This document shows positions 14,866 through 20,979 of a DNA stretch of 21,050 nucleotides, piece by piece; position 1 is the stretch's first letter; the number at the start of each line of letters is the position of its first letter. The stretch covers positions 1-21,050 of the forward strand of contig DASUUU010000087.1 in assembly GCA_036373915.1 (NCBI GenBank), read 5' to 3'. Source of the DNA: JASLBX01 sp036373915 (lineage in GTDB: Bacteria > Actinomycetota > Actinomycetes > Jiangellales > Jiangellaceae). Both the position numbers and the translations under genes were made by a program. Below the pieces are notes generated by a model. It searched no databases and was not told where the DNA came from. It was given only the letters and a program-made list of their open reading frames with translations.

Positions 14866-15396
14866 TCAGACCTGGGTGCGAGTGATCGTGACGGATTCGA
14901 TCACAACCTCGTCGACCGGCCGGTCCATCGGCCCGGTCTGGGTATTGGCGATCGCGTCGACGACCTCCCGGCTTTGCGCGTCGGCCACCTCGCCGAAGAT
15001 CGTGTGCTTCCGGTTCAGGTGCGGCGTCGGCCCGACGGTGATGAAGAACTGAGACCCGTTGGTGTTCGGCCCGGCGTTGGCCATCGCGAGCAGGTACGGC
15101 CGGTCGAACACGAGCTCCGGGTGGATCTCGTCAGCGAACTTGTAGCCAGGCCCACCCCGGCCGGATCCGAGCGGGTCGCCGCCCTGGATCATGAAGCCGG
15201 CGATCACCCGGTGGAAGACCGTGCCGTCGTAGAGCTTCGCGGTGGTCCGCTGCCCGGTATTCGGGTCGACCCACTCGCGCGCGCCCTCAGCGAGCTCGAC
15301 GAAGTTGCGCACCGTCTTCGGTGCGTGGTTCTGGAACAGCTTGACCGTGACGTCGCCGCGATTGGTAGCCAGCGTCGCGTACAGTTCCTCGGCCAC
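14866..15396 (-). CDS. ppiA: PpiA: cyclophilin-type peptidyl-prolyl cis-trans isomerase
   Basis: A 176-residue single-domain cyclophilin that catalyses proline isomerisation during protein folding. Hallmarks are YDGTVFHRVIAGFMIQGGDP with the catalytic Arg (FHRV), LAMANAGPNTNGSQFFIT and LNRKHTIFGEV. No signal peptide is present, so it is cytoplasmic. I chose the GTG at 15394-15396 (VAEELYATLATNRGD), because homologues begin MAEELYATL and an AAAGG lies about seven bases upstream. An upstream in-frame start at 15462 would add 22 residues without family support. A cyclophilin gene near crgA is part of the conserved origin-proximal gene order. The rhomboid gene follows 13 bp downstream. Confidence 0.93.
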   Translation of the reverse strand: MAEELYATLATNRGDVTVKLFQNHAPKTVRNFVELAEGAREWVDPNTGQRTTAKLYDGTVFHRVIAGFMIQGGDPLGSGRGGPGYKFADEIHPELVFDRPYLLAMANAGPNTNGSQFFITVGPTPHLNRKHTIFGEVADAQSREVVDAIANTQTGPMDRPVDEVVIESVTITRTQV

Positions 15397-15535
15397 ATTG
15401 AGCCTTTCACGTGATGACAAGTGACGGACCTCATCCTCCCATGTCGGTAGTTCGCTGGGCATCCGGGCCGGAACGCGGCATGATCGGGTGTTGTACGGGA
15501 AATGGGCCTAACAAGAGGCTACGAGGAGGCCCGAG

Positions 15536-16477
15536 ATGTTCGCACTCACCGACGTTCGCGCCAAGTTGCGTCGGCGCAAAGGACGCGCCGACGCGGCCGA
15601 GAGGGCGCGTGAAGCTGCCAAAGTCGCCAAGGAGGCCGCCGTCACCGCACGCCTGGCGGCAAAGGAGGCGGCTCGCAAGGCTGGAGAGGCAGGCGCAGAA
15701 GGCGTCACGGATCTCGCCGACCGGCTCAAGCCATACGCGAGTTCGGCTCGGGATGCCGCGGCGCCGCGGGTGGCAATGGCGCGTGAGCGCATCGCACCTG
15801 TCGTCGAGTCGGCGATGGAGCGCGCTACACCCGCCGTGGAAGCCGCCCGTGAACGCGTCGCTCCGGCTGCCGCCAGTGCCAAGGAGAAGATGCTGGACGA
15901 CGTCGTGCCCCGGCTGGCCGAGGCCATCGCAGCGGCCGCGGACAAGGTGTCCGAGCGCGCCGGCGACGTATCCGAACTGTCGCATGCCCGTGCGGAGGGT
16001 CCGCGGAAGAAGAAGCGGCGCAAGCGGTTCGCGTTCGTGCTAGGCGGATTCGCCGCTGCGGGCGCCGCGGTTGCCGCAGTTCTGCGCCGGCGTGGCAACG
16101 CCGAGCAGTGGACGACCTACGACCCCTCCGCCGCCCCCTGGGTGCCCAGCCCTGCCGACGACACCGGCGGCGCCAGCCCGGACGAGGCACTCGCCGACAC
16201 CGAGGCCGGACCGCACACTCCGACCGAGCCGTCCACACCGAAGACGGAGGCTCCGGCAGGGGGCGATCGGGAGGTCACGAAGAAGGCACCGGCGAGGAAG
16301 TCGACAACGGCCAAGAAGTCCACGACCGCGAAAAAGACTCCGGCGGCGAAGAAGGCTCCGGCCAGAAAGTCCGCGTCGGCGACCAAGAGCACGCCGACGT
16401 CGGCGGCCAAGAAGGCAGCCGGGGACCAAGCGGCCGATTCGACGGACGAACAGCCTCGACTAGGCGACACGGGCTAG
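15536..16477 (+). CDS. 11-residue-repeat membrane protein with histone-H1-like tail (DUF5324-like)
   Basis: A 313-residue protein. The N-terminal 150 residues are Ala/Lys/Arg/Glu-rich helices, including four exact 11-residue units at 76-119: APRVAMARERI, APVVESAMERA, TPAVEAARERV, APAAASAKEKM, each with proline second. A basic stretch (RKKKRRKR) precedes one membrane helix (about 165-183), then RRRG. After an acidic, Pro-rich linker comes a lysine/alanine/proline tail (about 249-296; KKAPARKSTTAKKSTTAKKT type) resembling histone H1 and the C-termini of actinobacterial HU/Lsr2-type proteins. The N-terminal and membrane part resembles DUF5324 proteins found next to ppiA/crgA in other actinomycetes; that is recalled, not searched. 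ATG 15536 has AGGAGG at 15524-15529. Function unknown; membrane-bound nucleoid binding is a guess. Confidence 0.85.
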   Translation: MFALTDVRAKLRRRKGRADAAERAREAAKVAKEAAVTARLAAKEAARKAGEAGAEGVTDLADRLKPYASSARDAAAPRVAMARERIAPVVESAMERATPAVEAARERVAPAAASAKEKMLDDVVPRLAEAIAAAADKVSERAGDVSELSHARAEGPRKKKRRKRFAFVLGGFAAAGAAVAAVLRRRGNAEQWTTYDPSAAPWVPSPADDTGGASPDEALADTEAGPHTPTEPSTPKTEAPAGGDREVTKKAPARKSTTAKKSTTAKKTPAAKKAPARKSASATKSTPTSAAKKAAGDQAADSTDEQPRLGDTG

Positions 16478-16508
16478 TTCAACGTCCCGCTGAAGCGGTG
16501 AGTACGAA

Positions 16509-16558
16509 GCGGCCCCGTGGCCCCGACCGCGAACAGGTGGTAGGGGTCACGGGGTCGT
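16509..16558 (+). terminator. strong hairpin between convergent genes
   Basis: GGCCCCGTGGCCCC (16511-16524) pairs along its full length with GGGGTCACGGGGTC (16543-16556) using two G-U wobbles. The stem extends outward by C16510-G16557 and a G-U pair at 16509/16558. The loop is 18 nt. It sits 31 bp after the + strand repeat-protein gene and about 30 bp beyond the stop of the - strand dodecin gene, as expected for a terminator. No U-tract is visible. On the - strand transcript the two G-U pairs become A-C mismatches, so the hairpin favours + strand RNA. Confidence 0.55.
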
Positions 16559-16588
16559 CGCGACTGCCCACGTTCTTAGAACGGGACG

Positions 16589-16792
16589 TCACTCGAGGAC
16601 GAACGTCACCTCCATGACCACCTGGTACGCGGTGATCTGCCCGTCGGTGCACTCCACTTTCATGTCCTTGACCCACGCGCCGCTGACGTTGCGCAGAGTG
16701 GTGTGGGCACGTTCGATGCCGACCCGGACCGCGTCATCGAAACTCGTCTCGGAGCGAGCGCTGATGTGGGTGATGCGGGCTACAGAGCCCAT
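16589..16792 (-). CDS. dodecin family flavin-binding protein
   Basis: A 67-residue protein spanning a complete dodecin: an N-terminal strand (RITHISARSETSFDDAV), a helix (RVGIERAHTTLRNVSGAWV) and two strands (KDMKVECTDGQITAYQVVME, VTFVLE). Dodecins assemble into hollow 12-mers that store flavins or flavin precursors, and in actinobacteria also CoA. The tryptophan usual in flavin stacking is present in GAWVKDM. The ATG at 16790-16792 has GGAGGT about five bases upstream. Single gene on the - strand, ending close to a hairpin shared with the upstream + strand gene. Confidence 0.9.
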   Translation of the reverse strand: MGSVARITHISARSETSFDDAVRVGIERAHTTLRNVSGAWVKDMKVECTDGQITAYQVVMEVTFVLE

Positions 16793-16872
16793 GACTACCT
16801 CCCCATCGGTAGCGTGATGCGAACACTTCCGATCGTTGTCGATCTGCCGCGCTCCCGCTACCGAAACGCGGC

Positions 16873-17928
16873 TCAGGATGCGGATCGTCGATCAGGCAGG
16901 AACACGGTGGAGTCACCGAACTCGTGCCACAGGTAGCCGTGGTCGACCGCTGCCTGGTAAGCCGAGCGGACCAGGTCCGGGCCCACGACCGCCTCGAGAA
17001 GCTTCAGATGGCTCGCACCTGGCTCGTGCAAACCGCTGATCAGGCCGTTCACCACCCGCGCCGGCCGGTCCGGACTCAGCACCAGATCGGTCCACCCCCG
17101 ACCAGGACGGACGACGCCGTCCGGCGTTGCGCAGGTTTCCAGGGCGCGAACCACGGTGGTCCCGACCGCAATGACCCGGTTGCCGGCAGCGAGCGCACTG
17201 TCGACCAGCCGAGCCGTCGCGGCCGGGACGTCGTACCGCTCCGGAAAGGGCGGCTCGTGCACCTCGGGGCTGGAGACGCCGGCGTGGAGGACTATCGGCG
17301 CGACGGTGACTCCGCGGGCTATCAGGCGTACCAGCAGTGTTTCCGAGAACGGCCGGCCGGCGCTCGGCATCTCGGCACTGCCAGGGGTCGTCGCGTACAC
17401 GGTCTGGTAGGCGGTGATCGGGTACTTATCGTCCAGGTATCCGTACCTTATCGGGCGGCCGTAACGCCGCAGGTAGGTGACCAGGTCGACCGCCCTGCTG
17501 GGCCGGGCCCGCCACAGCCGGGCCGACCGTAGCCCGGCCCGCGGGTACGGTTCCAGGACCTCGAGTCGCACGCCGCCGGCCAACTCCAGGTGTTCTCCTG
17601 CTCTCAGGCCATGGTCCGGACCTCGACCGTCACCTCGCCGCAGCTCGATGACCCAACCGCCGTCGTCGAGCGCCGTGGAAACGTGTACCGGACCTGTGCG
17701 GCCGGCCGCGTCGACGGCCGCCGGCAGCGTGCCCGACGTATTGATCACCAGTAGGTCACCCGGTTCAAGGATGTCCGGCAGATCCTCGAACCGCCGGTGC
17801 TCGACAACGGCCGGCCGAGCGACGAGCAGCCGGACACCGTCCCGGCGCAGGCCACGATGTTCGGCAGGCGAGGTGGCGGCCTGGTCTGGCGAGATCTTGA
17901 AGCTGAGCACAGCCGGCGACGCGTTCAT
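16873..17928 (-). CDS. QueA-like S-adenosylmethionine:tRNA ribosyltransferase-isomerase paralogue
   Basis: A 351-residue QueA-family protein. Family landmarks include EHRRFEDLPDILEPGDLLVI, YGRPIRYGYL near the substrate region, YQTVYATTPGSAEMPSAGRP, FSETLLVRL, GNRVIAVGTTVVRALET and NGLISGLHEPGASHLKLLEA. Canonical QueA transfers the ribosyl group of SAM to preQ1 in tRNA to make epoxyqueuosine. Several hallmark motifs differ: NDTRVxPAR is NTSGTLPAAV, GTFRPV is GVSSPEV, and the HKMHSE region is replaced by HEPPFPERYDV. No tgt or preQ1 gene is in the window. I therefore call it a QueA paralogue of unsettled substrate. The ATG start overlaps the upstream SDR stop by four bases (ATGA), so the two are co-translated. 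Confidence 0.82.
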   Translation of the reverse strand: MNASPAVLSFKISPDQAATSPAEHRGLRRDGVRLLVARPAVVEHRRFEDLPDILEPGDLLVINTSGTLPAAVDAAGRTGPVHVSTALDDGGWVIELRRGDGRGPDHGLRAGEHLELAGGVRLEVLEPYPRAGLRSARLWRARPSRAVDLVTYLRRYGRPIRYGYLDDKYPITAYQTVYATTPGSAEMPSAGRPFSETLLVRLIARGVTVAPIVLHAGVSSPEVHEPPFPERYDVPAATARLVDSALAAGNRVIAVGTTVVRALETCATPDGVVRPGRGWTDLVLSPDRPARVVNGLISGLHEPGASHLKLLEAVVGPDLVRSAYQAAVDHGYLWHEFGDSTVFLPDRRSAS

Positions 17929-18653
17929 GGCGTTGCAGCCGGAATCTCGATTCCGCGCAGCTCCGCCGCCCGGTAACGACCGCTCGGTAGGTCGGACTCG
18001 ATCAGCTGAAGTAGAGCCGGCACCACGGACTGTGGTGCCGCGCGGTCACTGATGTCCTCGCCCGGGAACGCCTGTTGGTGCAGATCGGTGTTCATGTCGC
18101 CGGGATCGAAGGCGTATACGCGCAGTTCTGGATGCTCAACGCCCAGAATGTTGGTGAGTTGGTCCAACGCCGCCTTTGACGAGCCGTAACCTCCCCAGCC
18201 GGAGTACGGCTCGACGGCGGCGTCGGAAGTGACGTCGATGATGCGCCCGGCCCGCTGCTGCAGGCTCGGCAACGCCAGTTGGACGAGGGCGAGCGGAGCG
18301 ATCGTGTTGGTGGCGTACACCTCGGCCAGGACGTCCAGTGGATAGCCTGCCAGCCGCGGCTGTGGGCTCGGTCCCAGCACGCTCGCGTTGTTCACCAGCA
18401 GATCCAGCCCACCAAGGGCGGCAACTTCGGCCATGAGCCGCTGCCGATGGGAGGCATCGGTCACGTCACCGGGAATCGCTGTGACTACACCTGGACCGGA
18501 TGGATCGGCGAAGGCGGCGGCTAGGCGGTCCCCGTTTCGAGCGTCGACCACGGCGTGCCAGCCACGTCGGGCGAGCGTTGTGGTCAGCGCGAATCCCAAA
18601 CCGCGGGACGCGCCGGTGATGAGCGCAACAGGTTGTCGTTCGATGACGGTCAT
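17925..18653 (-). CDS. short-chain dehydrogenase/reductase (SDR)
   Basis: A 242-residue classical SDR with the NAD(P) motif TGASRGLG, the stabilising NNAS, the catalytic region VTSDAAVEPYSGWGGYGSSK (Ser, then Y-x3-K) and the Rossmann core. The substrate is not predictable. I place the start at ATG 18651-18653, six bases after AAGGTGA; a TTG five codons upstream is possible but weaker. The stop overlaps the QueA-like gene by four bases, so the two form an operon. Just upstream is a dyad resembling a MerR-family operator (18669-18686) next to TTGACT, suggesting inducible expression, perhaps by a MerR-type regulator such as the one encoded beyond tRNA-Ala. Confidence 0.9.
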   Translation of the reverse strand: MTVIERQPVALITGASRGLGFALTTTLARRGWHAVVDARNGDRLAAAFADPSGPGVVTAIPGDVTDASHRQRLMAEVAALGGLDLLVNNASVLGPSPQPRLAGYPLDVLAEVYATNTIAPLALVQLALPSLQQRAGRIIDVTSDAAVEPYSGWGGYGSSKAALDQLTNILGVEHPELRVYAFDPGDMNTDLHQQAFPGEDISDRAAPQSVVPALLQLIESDLPSGRYRAAELRGIEIPAATP

Positions 18654-18668
18654 GCCGTCACCTTGCAA

Positions 18669-18690
18669 CTTAAAGCAAACTTGAAGTCAA
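18669..18690 (-). promoter_or_regulatory. MerR-type operator-like dyad before the SDR gene
   Basis: On the + strand CTTAAAG (18669-18675), CAAA, CTTGAAG (18680-18686) form a 7-4-7 dyad with one mismatch. On the - strand TTGACT (rc of 18685-18690) overlaps the upstream arm as a possible -35. This layout, TTGACTTCAAGT with a dyad inside the spacer, resembles MerR/SoxR-type promoters. A matching -10 is not clear: a 19-bp spacer ends at CAAGGT, which overlaps the Shine-Dalgarno, and TAAGTT is too close. Operator plausible, exact promoter unresolved. Confidence 0.4.
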
Positions 18691-18725
18691 GGGTCTGGAT
18701 CAGACCTGGCGTGTGGACGGGAAAG

Positions 18726-18798
18726 TGGAGCGAACCGGACTCGAACCGGCGACCCCCTGCTTGCAAAGCAGGTGCTCTACCAACTGAGCTATCGCCCC
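18726..18798 (-). tRNA. tRNA-Ala(TGC)
   Basis: A 73-nt tRNA on the - strand. The acceptor stem GGGGCGA (18792-18798) pairs with TCGCTCC (one G-U) and is followed by discriminator A at 18726; CCA is not encoded. The D arm is typical (TAGCTCAGTTGGTAGAGCA). The anticodon stem CCTGC/GCAGG encloses the loop TTTGCAA with anticodon TGC (complement of 18763-18765). The T arm contains GGTTCGAGTCC. tRNA-Ala near gyrase-linked genes is common in actinobacterial origin regions. Confidence 0.96.
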
Positions 18799-18812
18799 TC
18801 GGCAACCCCACT

Positions 18813-18818
18813 AGGGTA
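18813..18818 (-). promoter_or_regulatory. candidate -10 element of tRNA-Ala
   Basis: TACCCT on the - strand (complement of AGGGTA) fits the actinobacterial -10 pattern TANNNT and lies 15-20 bp upstream of the mature tRNA 5' end. No good -35 is visible at 17-18 bp, so the assignment rests on position and the -10 alone. Confidence 0.3.
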
Positions 18819-18871
18819 CAGCCAGCGTCCGGGAGATCTGCAGCTCTCCCGCCCGCCGGCCACCATGGGCG

Positions 18872-19621
18872 CTAGCTCAGCCGCGATTCGGCGTAGATCT
18901 TCATAGCGTCCCGCAGGTACTCGACGAACGCGTCGTCACCGCGACCGATGTTCTTGCGGAACCGCTCGTCGTCGACGTACATGTCGGCCAGGCCGCTGAA
19001 GGACTCGCGGTTCGGCGTCCAGAACAGCTCCAGCCACTCGTGCAGGCCCTTGATCGCCTCCTGGACGCGCGAGTCGTTCACCGGCGCACCGCCGTCGCGC
19101 AACTCGCGCACGTCCGCAGCGGCCTTCCCGAAGCCTTCCTGCGCCCGCTTGGCCTGTTCCGGCGACAGGTTGCGGAGCCGAGCGTTCGACTCGTCGACGA
19201 CCGCGTCGCCCCAACGTTCGCGAGCCTCGGCCTCGTAAGGGTTGTGCTCGAAACCTTCGAACATGCTCTCCGGTGCCATTTCCCCTCCCTTCTCCAAGTG
19301 ATCGATGGTGCCGTCCACGGTCTTGATCAGGCGGCCGAGCCGCTTGCGCTCGGCAGTCAGCCATTCGCGGTGCTTACGCAGCACCGTCATCGCACTCTGC
19401 TTGGACTGGCCGGCCAGCACTTCAGCGATGGCGTCCAGACTCAGACCGAGGTTGCGGAGCAGCAGGATCTGCTGAAGCCGCAACAGTTCGTCCTCGCCGT
19501 AGAAGCGCCGACCGCTGTGATCAGTGAAGGCCGGTGGCAACAGATCGATCGAGTCGTAGTGTCGCAAGGTGCGCGAGCTGACTTTGGCCATCCGCGACAC
19601 CTCGTTGATCGACCAGCTCAC
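18872..19621 (-). CDS. TipA-type MerR family transcriptional regulator
   Basis: A 249-residue regulator. It has a MerR winged-helix domain at 1-70 (INEVSRMAKVSSRTLRHYDS, then RRFYGEDELLRLQQIL) and a long dimerisation helix (SAMTVLRKHREWLTAERKRL). Its C-terminal TipAS domain (about 115-245) includes FEGFEHNPYEAEARERWGD and ends VEYLRDAMKIYAE; TipAS domains bind thiopeptides and other multidrug ligands. The GTG at 19619-19621 follows GGAGGT by about six bases; an in-frame start at 19663 is rejected because it lies inside the promoter. Length matches TipAL (about 253 aa). The gene has its own MerR-type promoter with a perfect palindrome (19663-19694), so autoregulation is likely. Its ligand and other targets are unknown. 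Confidence 0.93.
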   Translation of the reverse strand: MSWSINEVSRMAKVSSRTLRHYDSIDLLPPAFTDHSGRRFYGEDELLRLQQILLLRNLGLSLDAIAEVLAGQSKQSAMTVLRKHREWLTAERKRLGRLIKTVDGTIDHLEKGGEMAPESMFEGFEHNPYEAEARERWGDAVVDESNARLRNLSPEQAKRAQEGFGKAAADVRELRDGGAPVNDSRVQEAIKGLHEWLELFWTPNRESFSGLADMYVDDERFRKNIGRGDDAFVEYLRDAMKIYAESRLS

Positions 19622-19662
19622 CGCCAACCTCCGTGAATCAGCGGACCGGGCTTTCCGATCCA

Positions 19663-19694
19663 CTTACAACGGTAGGTGTTGACGTTACGTCAAC
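19663..19694 (-). promoter_or_regulatory. MerR/TipA-type autoregulatory promoter with 17-bp palindrome
   Basis: GTTGACGTTACGTCAAC (19678-19694) is a perfect palindrome with 8-bp arms around one base. On the - strand TTGACG (19688-19693) is the -35 and TGTAAG (19663-19668) the -10, separated by 19 bp. This over-long spacer is typical of MerR-activated promoters, with the operator inside it. The start of the TipA-type gene is about 42 bp downstream. A second TTGACG sits just upstream of the -35. Confidence 0.7.
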
Positions 19695-19727
19695 GTCAAG
19701 TCGTTACCTCGCCGGGCGTACCAGGCA

Positions 19728-19793
19728 AGATCAAGTGGTGACGACACGCCGGTGCGGCCGCCCGGGATCCGGCGTGTCGCGACCACTTGATCT
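19728..19793 (-). repeat. 25-bp inverted repeat with 16-nt loop (terminator or dispersed element)
   Basis: The arm at 19728-19752 (begins AGATCAAGTGGT, ends CGACACGCCGG) is the reverse complement of 19769-19793 except for two adjacent bases in the middle (GA versus CG). The loop is 19753-19768. It lies just after the stop of the leftward PHP gene and before the promoter of the TipA-type gene, the position of a terminator. There is no U-tract. Its length is more than termination needs, so a palindromic dispersed repeat is also possible. Confidence 0.7.
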
Positions 19794-19810
19794 CGAACGA
19801 CCTCGGTGAG

Positions 19811-20887
19811 TCAGCTGGCGCGGAGCGAGATGGCGTCCTTGGTGTTGATGATCCGCTCGATCGGGACGCCACACGCTGCCGCACGGTCACACCCGTACAC
19901 CTGCCACTCGAGTTGCCCGGGTGCGTGTGCATCGGTGTTGATCGCGAATTCGCAGCCCGCTTCCACGGCGAGCCGTAACAACCGTTTGGGCGGGTCGAGG
20001 CGCTCTGGACGGGAGTTGATCTCAACAGCCACGCCGAACTGGCGGCATGCCTCGAAGACGATCTCGGGATCGAACTGTGATTCGGGCCTCGTCCCCCTGT
20101 TTCCAGTGATGAGCCGGCCAGTGCAATGTCCGAGTACGTCGGTGTGCGGGTTGGCGATTGCGATGACCATCCGGCGGGTCATCTCGTCGCTCGGCATCCG
20201 CAGCTTGGAATGGACGCTCGCCACCACGACGTTGAGGCGTTCGAGCAGTTCCGGCGCCTGGTCCAGTGAACCGTCCTCGTTGATGTCCACTTCGATCCCT
20301 GTGAGGATGCAGAACGGGGCGAGCCGCTCGTTGAGCTCCGCGACGACGTCAAGCTGACGCTTGAGCCGGTCCGCCGTCAGGCCGTTGGCCACGGTCAGGC
20401 GAGGTGAATGATCGGTGAGCGCGATGTACTCGTGACCGATCGCCCGAGCTGACTCGGCCATTTCCAGGATCGAGCTTCCACCGTCGGACCATTCAGAGTG
20501 GGTGTGGAGATCACCCCGGAGGGCTTGCCTTGCCTCCGCCCCGGCTTCGGCAACGGGACGCCCGCCTGTCGCCTCGAGGCGGCGGAGGTACACGGGAATC
20601 TCGCCCTTCAGCGCCTCGGCGATGACCGTTGCCGTCACCTTGCCGATCCCAGCGAGTTCTGTGAGGGTTCCGGCGGCGGCTCGGGCATCCAGTTCGCCGG
20701 GACTCAGCGCCTCAACCGTTGCGGAGGCGGTACGAAAGGCCCGCACCCGGTAGGTGGGTTCTCGGGCGCGTTCTAGCAGGTAGGCGATGCGCCGTAGCGC
20801 CGCCACCGGATCAGTGGCGGCGCCTTCGGTGGATTCCTCGTTCAGCGCAGGTCGCGCGGCTTGACCGGGTCCGTCGCCTCGGCCCAC
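19811..20887 (-). CDS. PolX-like PHP domain protein with helix-hairpin-helix N-terminus
   Basis: Up to 358 residues. The N-terminal part (RIAYLLERA..., LTELAGIGKVTATVIAEALK) is a DNA-polymerase-beta-like helix-hairpin-helix domain. The C-terminal part is a PHP phosphoesterase domain with metal-binding motifs GDLHTHSEWSDG, YIALTDHS, GIEVDINEDG, VVASVHSKL, GHCTGRL, EINSRPERLDPP and INTDAHAP. Together they match the ends of PolX, but the nucleotidyltransferase palm is absent. It is therefore probably a DNA-processing phosphoesterase (3'-5' exonuclease or AP-site enzyme), not a polymerase. The start is unresolved: GTG 20887 lies inside the upstream DLW-39 gene with a weak AGGA, while GTG 20806 (VAALRRIAYLL) avoids the overlap but lacks a Shine-Dalgarno. 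Confidence 0.88.
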   Translation of the reverse strand: MGRGDGPGQAARPALNEESTEGAATDPVAALRRIAYLLERAREPTYRVRAFRTASATVEALSPGELDARAAAGTLTELAGIGKVTATVIAEALKGEIPVYLRRLEATGGRPVAEAGAEARQALRGDLHTHSEWSDGGSSILEMAESARAIGHEYIALTDHSPRLTVANGLTADRLKRQLDVVAELNERLAPFCILTGIEVDINEDGSLDQAPELLERLNVVVASVHSKLRMPSDEMTRRMVIAIANPHTDVLGHCTGRLITGNRGTRPESQFDPEIVFEACRQFGVAVEINSRPERLDPPKRLLRLAVEAGCEFAINTDAHAPGQLEWQVYGCDRAAACGVPIERIINTKDAISLRAS

Positions 20888-20979
20888 AGATCCTGCTCGG
20901 CCTTGTCGGCCTGCACGCGCTTGTAGCCGAGGTAACCCGCGATCGCGAGAAGCGTGGTGAACAGCAGCTTCTTCTTCAT
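20842..20979 (-). CDS. DLW-39 family micro-protein
   Basis: A 45-residue protein, MKKKLLFTTLLAIAGYLGYK followed by RVQADKAEQDLWAEATDPVK and PRDLR. A short N-terminal membrane helix leads to the diagnostic Asp-Leu-Trp motif and ATDPV, the hallmarks of the actinobacterial DLW-39 family. Members are about 39 aa and usually lie close to gyrA and tRNA-Ile/Ala. Function is unknown. The ATG at 20977-20979 fits family length; an in-frame ATG at 20998-21000 would add seven residues. Its 3' end overlaps the longest frame of the PHP gene by 46 bp in a different frame. Confidence 0.85.
   Translation of the reverse strand: MKKKLLFTTLLAIAGYLGYKRVQADKAEQDLWAEATDPVKPRDLR

Noticed and set aside
15405..15414. 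TTTCACGTGA, the core of a ParB parS site
   Set aside because: Only 10 of 16 positions match TGTTTCACGTGAAACA; the right half diverges completely, and it lies at the ppiA ribosome-binding region. Too weak to call parS despite the origin-proximal setting.
15397..15462. N-terminal 22-residue extension of PpiA
   Set aside because: Homologues start MAEELYATL; the GTG at 15396 has an AAAGG at suitable distance, whereas the extension has no conservation.
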